Positions 60,581 to 64,000 of a stretch of DNA of 64,000 nucleotides are shown here, piece by piece. This DNA is from Megamerina dolium. Taxonomy: Eukaryota; Arthropoda; Insecta; Diptera; Megamerinidae. Position numbers and translations under genes: made by a program. Each line of letters starts with the position of its first letter. The stretch's first letter is position 1. Location: contig OY978525.1 in assembly GCA_963854835.1 (NCBI GenBank), forward strand, positions 26,063,253-26,127,252. Reading direction: 5' to 3'. The notes under the pieces are model-generated. The model made no database searches. It was not told the DNA's origin and saw only the letters and a program-made list of their open reading frames with translations.

Positions 60581-61419
60581 AGGATAGAGGAGGTAACATA
60601 TTTGTTTGTATTGCTTTTCAGTTTTGACTTCCTATTTGTGTTTTTACTTGTCACATACAATGCTCATAGAAATAATTTTCCAAATCAAAATTGTTGTGAG
60701 AAGAAATTAAAATTTCGAATTCAGTATTCACAAGCGGAAGTGCTTTTTTGAAAATACAAGACGATTAATTCGAAGGCAATTCGCTTTTTTAATACGCATA
60801 TGATTATATTTGTATATTTTATGGTATAAATTACAAAACTATCTATTAATAGTAGCAATATTTAATTTAAATGAATCCTAAAAAGGATAGAAAATTAAGC
60901 TAACAAAAATTGAAATCAATTTGTTTTTGTTTCATAATCAATATACCTACATACAAAATACTATAAACAGAGTATAATACAATCTTAAGACTACAAGTAA
61001 TGTATTAGCCATATCCCCGATCTAATGTAAATGGTCTTCTCAAATTGCACTTCAGCAAATATTTCCAATAAATTATTAATTTTTTTTATGGTTTATATTA
61101 CTTTGCTGCACTATTCATAAATCATTTATATTTGTAGATATGCACCTTTTGTTAGTTACACGCTTTGCAAGAGTTGTTTTGTACGACCATATGCATCAGA
61201 TTGTGAGCTACACAATTGTATATCAATATATACAAGTAACGCGTCTTAAATAATGACTAGTTAAATATGATATAAGTTTTAAAATATTTACAATATATAC
61301 ATAAAATACAAATTAAATTCACACTGATTAGGAAAATACGCATCTATGTCGTTTCATTGCCATAAATGTAGCGAGTTATCGAATAAAACACTGCCAATAT
61401 CGAATGCATATCTTGGTTT
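60581..61419. other. Upstream and downstream flanks near HTH gene B
   Basis: 60810-61330 contains sequence resembling 58250-58490 next to gene A, for example ATTACAAAACTAT, CATATTTAACTAGTC versus CATATTTAGCTAGTC, and ACATAAAAT. This supports duplication of the gene together with its 3' flank. Confidence 0.5.
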
Positions 61420-61788
61420 CTACTCTGTGATGGATCGCACCCAAACACCACGCTCTTTCTTGTACCCAGCCTTCTTCAAATGATTTATAACTGTTTGATG
61501 ATGAATGTTTAGCTCTTTAGCAATGTCATAGCTGCTTACATGGTGGTCTTGCTCCACTTTTTGTATGATTTTATCAGCTTTCTGAGTGATTGGACGACCT
61601 GAACGTGGTGCATCATGAACATCAAAATTTCCAGAGCGATATCGGGCAAACCATTCACGCGCTGTTCTATCCGATATTGTATTATCACCGTAAACGGCAC
61701 AAATTTCTTTGGCAGCCTGACTCGCATTCTTGCCTGCTTTGTAGTAAACTTTCAAAAGGTTTCGTATTTCTTCTTTACTCTCGCTCAT
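61420..61788 (-). CDS. Mariner-type HTH-only protein B
   Basis: 122 residues, exactly the length of gene A, with the same two helix-turn-helix units (LLKVYYKAGKNASQAAKEIC and WFARYRSGNFDV; SSYDIAKELNIHHQTVINHL), the GRP hook (PRSGRP) and the same ending (GVWVRSITE, stop). No catalytic domain follows, and no mariner remnant is visible downstream. About 61% identity to A without any indel, with both frames open, suggests that the two are maintained as genes rather than decaying as transposon pieces. Promoter and target unknown. Confidence 0.8.
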   Translation of the reverse strand: MSESKEEIRNLLKVYYKAGKNASQAAKEICAVYGDNTISDRTAREWFARYRSGNFDVHDAPRSGRPITQKADKIIQKVEQDHHVSSYDIAKELNIHHQTVINHLKKAGYKKERGVWVRSITE

Positions 61789-62020
61789 TTTGAGAAATAA
61801 AATGTATTGATTTTGTTTACTTTTCCAGTTTAAAGTTACTATACACGCCTCGTTCGATGAGGAATAGTTTAAATTATAATTAAAAAATAAAACAACTTTT
61901 GACTAAATGTACAACAGAATAACAAAACTTTGTTTTTGTTTTATTTGCATATTCTGAAATGTCATTATTCAAATATATTTACAAGTGTTACCAGATTGAA
62001 ATAGTATCACTAGAGTAATG

Positions 62021-62218
62021 CTGCAACTACCCACCGACGTAAAAACGTAGAACGTGTCAGCTGACACGACCTATCTTATGGGAATGTCGTGTTAACGAAA
62101 ACTCACCACCGTATGACGGTGACGTAGACGTTGCTCGGAGCGGAGAAAATCAATGCAATTTTGTATGTTCTTACGTACGGGCGGTACGTACGTACGCTAT
62201 GTCGGTGGCTAGTTGCAG
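62021..62218. mobile_element. MITE-like element, copy B
   Basis: Tips CTGCAACTACCCACCGACGT (left) and, reversed, CTGCAACTAGCCACCGACAT (right) are imperfect inverted repeats. The centre contains the palindrome CGTGTCAGCTGACACG. Copy A lies at 54586. Confidence 0.75.
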
Positions 62219-62450
62219 CATAAGAGCCAGTTTTCCAGTGCGAGTTTCTCTATTTGTCGTTTAAACTAAATTAGCAGTTTTTCAGTAAAATTTCAACGTA
62301 GTTTAAACTAAGTTTAAACGCGCAATCTGGGTTAAACTAAGTTGTGGTATATTTCTTGTAGATTTTACTATTTTTCAAATTGTATATTGATTTCCAAATA
62401 AAATTTAATTAAATAATTACGTTCATTTTAAGTGTCATTTTTCGGTTTGT
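62219..62450. other. Short region upstream of the copia 3' end
   Basis: AGTTTAAACTAA-type words recur at 62260-62345, a short internal direct repeat. No gene. Confidence 0.4.
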
Positions 62451-62469
62451 ATTGCAAATATGGGTACTC

Positions 62470-62674
62470 CATAATTATATTGTGCTGCAACAACAATTAC
62501 TATTACAAAAGACTTCACAATTGATATATGTATATACTTCAATGTTCTTTATTGAATTGAAAAATTTTCAATACAAACAATATAAACTAATAATATATAA
62601 ACTAGATTACTTAGATTCAGAAATATATAACAAAGTATATGCAAATGCAAAGTAGTAGTATAACAATATATTTA
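62470..62674 (-). repeat. Probable 3' LTR of the copia element
   Basis: On the minus strand a purine-rich stretch GAGGAGGAG is directly followed by TGTTAAATAT (from about 62674), the usual polypurine-tract / LTR junction. An AATAAA signal lies within. The far LTR boundary is not certain, since the 5' LTR is outside the window. Confidence 0.5.
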
Positions 62675-62684
62675 ACACTCCTCC

Positions 62685-64000
62685 TCATTTGCATACCATG
62701 CCGGATTTTCTCTTAAGATATTCCAGTTTCGTTGCAGATAGTGGTTTTGTCATCATATCAGCCAGCATTTCTTCTGATGGGCAATATATACATGAAATTA
62801 TGTGCTTGGCCACGTAATCCTTAACAAAATGGAATCGTGTGTCGATATGTTTTGATCTATTGCTTAAACGCTCCTCCTTAATTATGTTCAAACAGCTTTG
62901 ATTGTCTTCATATATTACTACAGGATGATTTTGAGAATATTTTAAATCGTTCAATATATTACAAATCCACGCTGCTTCTTTTGCTGCTTCTGACAATGCT
63001 ATGAATTCCGCTTCAGTAGTTGATAATGAAACGTAAGTTTGTTTTCTACATGCCCAACTTACTGCTCCTCCATTCAGTAAGAAAATATATCCCGAATTTG
63101 ATTTTCGATCTGTGCGACATTCTGCCCAATTCGCATCAGCATATCCTATTAGTTTTTCATCTTGGTGTTTGCCGTTGTTTAATTGTAAATAGTCCCTTTG
63201 AGATATTTTACGACCCTTTTTAATTCTGTCAAGTCTGCATGTGTTGGCATACTTGTTTTACGCGCTGAAATATCTGGTCGTGTATTTACTGATATATATA
63301 ACAAAGAACCAATTAAGCTTCGGTAAAATTCATTATTCCGTAAAGGTTCGGATTCAGTTTTACCATATGATGGATCAAGAGGATATTTAGAAATTTTGGA
63401 ATCCTTTAAACCAAAATTTTCAATAATTTTCTCAATATACCCCTTTTGACGTATGAAAAATTTATTTCCATCTCTTAAAACTTCAATTCCAATGAAATGT
63501 CTAATTGATCCAAGATTATTTATCTCAAATTTTGAATTTAACAAATTTTCTACATCTTTAATGTGCTCTTCTCTACTAGCAGCTACTACTAAATCATCAA
63601 CGTACACCAATACATATATTCCTTCCCCGTTGATAATTTTGGTATATAAACAAGGATCACTTTTGCTTTGTTTAAATTCTCCTTCTATTAAAATGTTGTT
63701 TAACTCTTTATTCCATGCGTTTGCTGCCTGTTTCAAACCGTAAATACTCCTTTTTAATTTACAAACGAGATTGCTATCACCAACTATAAAACCAGGAGGT
63801 TGCTTCATGCAGATAGATTCGTTAATATAACCATTTAAGAATGCACATTTTACATCCATATGTGAAACATGCATGTTCTTCTCACCAGCAATGGATAATA
63901 GTATACGAAATGTTGACTGTCGAACGACAGGTGCATATATTTCATCATAATCACAACCATACTTTTGAGTAAAGCCTTGTGCAACTAAACGAGCTTTATA
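62685..64000 (-). pseudogene. Ty1/copia retrotransposon pol, partial
   Basis: Minus-strand coding enters from beyond the right edge. Integrase is not visible; the RT begins with KARLVAQGFTQKYG and continues with AFLNGYINESICMKQPPGF, SIYGLKQAANAW and the intact YVDDLVVA core (63874-63179). A stop plus a frameshift near 63180 and a small deletion after NTRPDIS interrupt it. Another frame gives the RNase H (YADANWAECRTDRKSNSGY, STTEAEFIALSEAAKEAAW, YEDNQS, SKHIDTRFHFVKD) and a stop at 62685. Order RT-RNase H at the 3' end is that of copia. Degraded and incomplete. Confidence 0.88.

Overview
The window is nuclear DNA of an insect, almost certainly a higher (schizophoran) fly. Introns are AT-rich and mostly short, the single-copy genes read like diverged Drosophila orthologues, and the repeats (mariner, Tc1, jockey-like, RTE and copia elements, many short inverted-repeat elements, GTCC microsatellites) are typical of flies. 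A tephritid fruit fly is my best guess, but the sequence alone does not fix the genus. All calls rest on reading translations, splice sites and repeats by eye; no database was searched.

Layout. At 1.1-13 kb, two copies of a ~1.6 kb repeat in opposite orientation enclose a compact minus-strand cluster (Cmc4-like, a 91-residue membrane protein, NDUFAF8-like, PIG-M) and the plus-strand gene for NC2 alpha (DRAP1). NC2 alpha is interrupted by what looks like a minor-class (U12) AT-AC intron. 13-17 kb is a transposon graveyard (jockey-like LINE, Tc1 element, MITE). 17.3-32.5 kb is the minus-strand gene PAN2 (18 coding exons), whose three large introns are filled with LINE, mariner and MITE insertions. 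34.7-48.65 kb is the divergently transcribed plus-strand IFT122/Oseg1 gene (15 coding exons), also with repeat-rich introns. NDOR1 (minus) follows tail to tail at 48.9-50.7 kb. Then come a small acidic protein (52.3 kb, +), MRGBP (53.2-53.9 kb, -) and WDR43/Utp5 (55.9-58.2 kb, +). After these lie two intact 122-residue, DNA-binding-only mariner-type genes (58.5 and 61.4 kb, -), which look like a local duplication. A decayed copia element on the minus strand runs off the right edge.

Functions. The genes are mainly housekeeping: mitochondrial intermembrane-space CX9C proteins, GPI-anchor mannosylation (PIG-M), TBP repression (NC2 alpha), mRNA deadenylation (PAN2), intraflagellar transport (IFT122), cytosolic Fe-S assembly (NDOR1), NuA4/Tip60 chromatin complex (MRGBP) and ribosome biogenesis (WDR43). 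They do not form one pathway. The least ordinary features are the AT-AC intron, the probable polycistronic mitochondrial cluster with an intron bridging two cistrons, the pair of HTH-only transposase-derived genes, and the long inverted repeat with ~150/299-bp internal periodicity.
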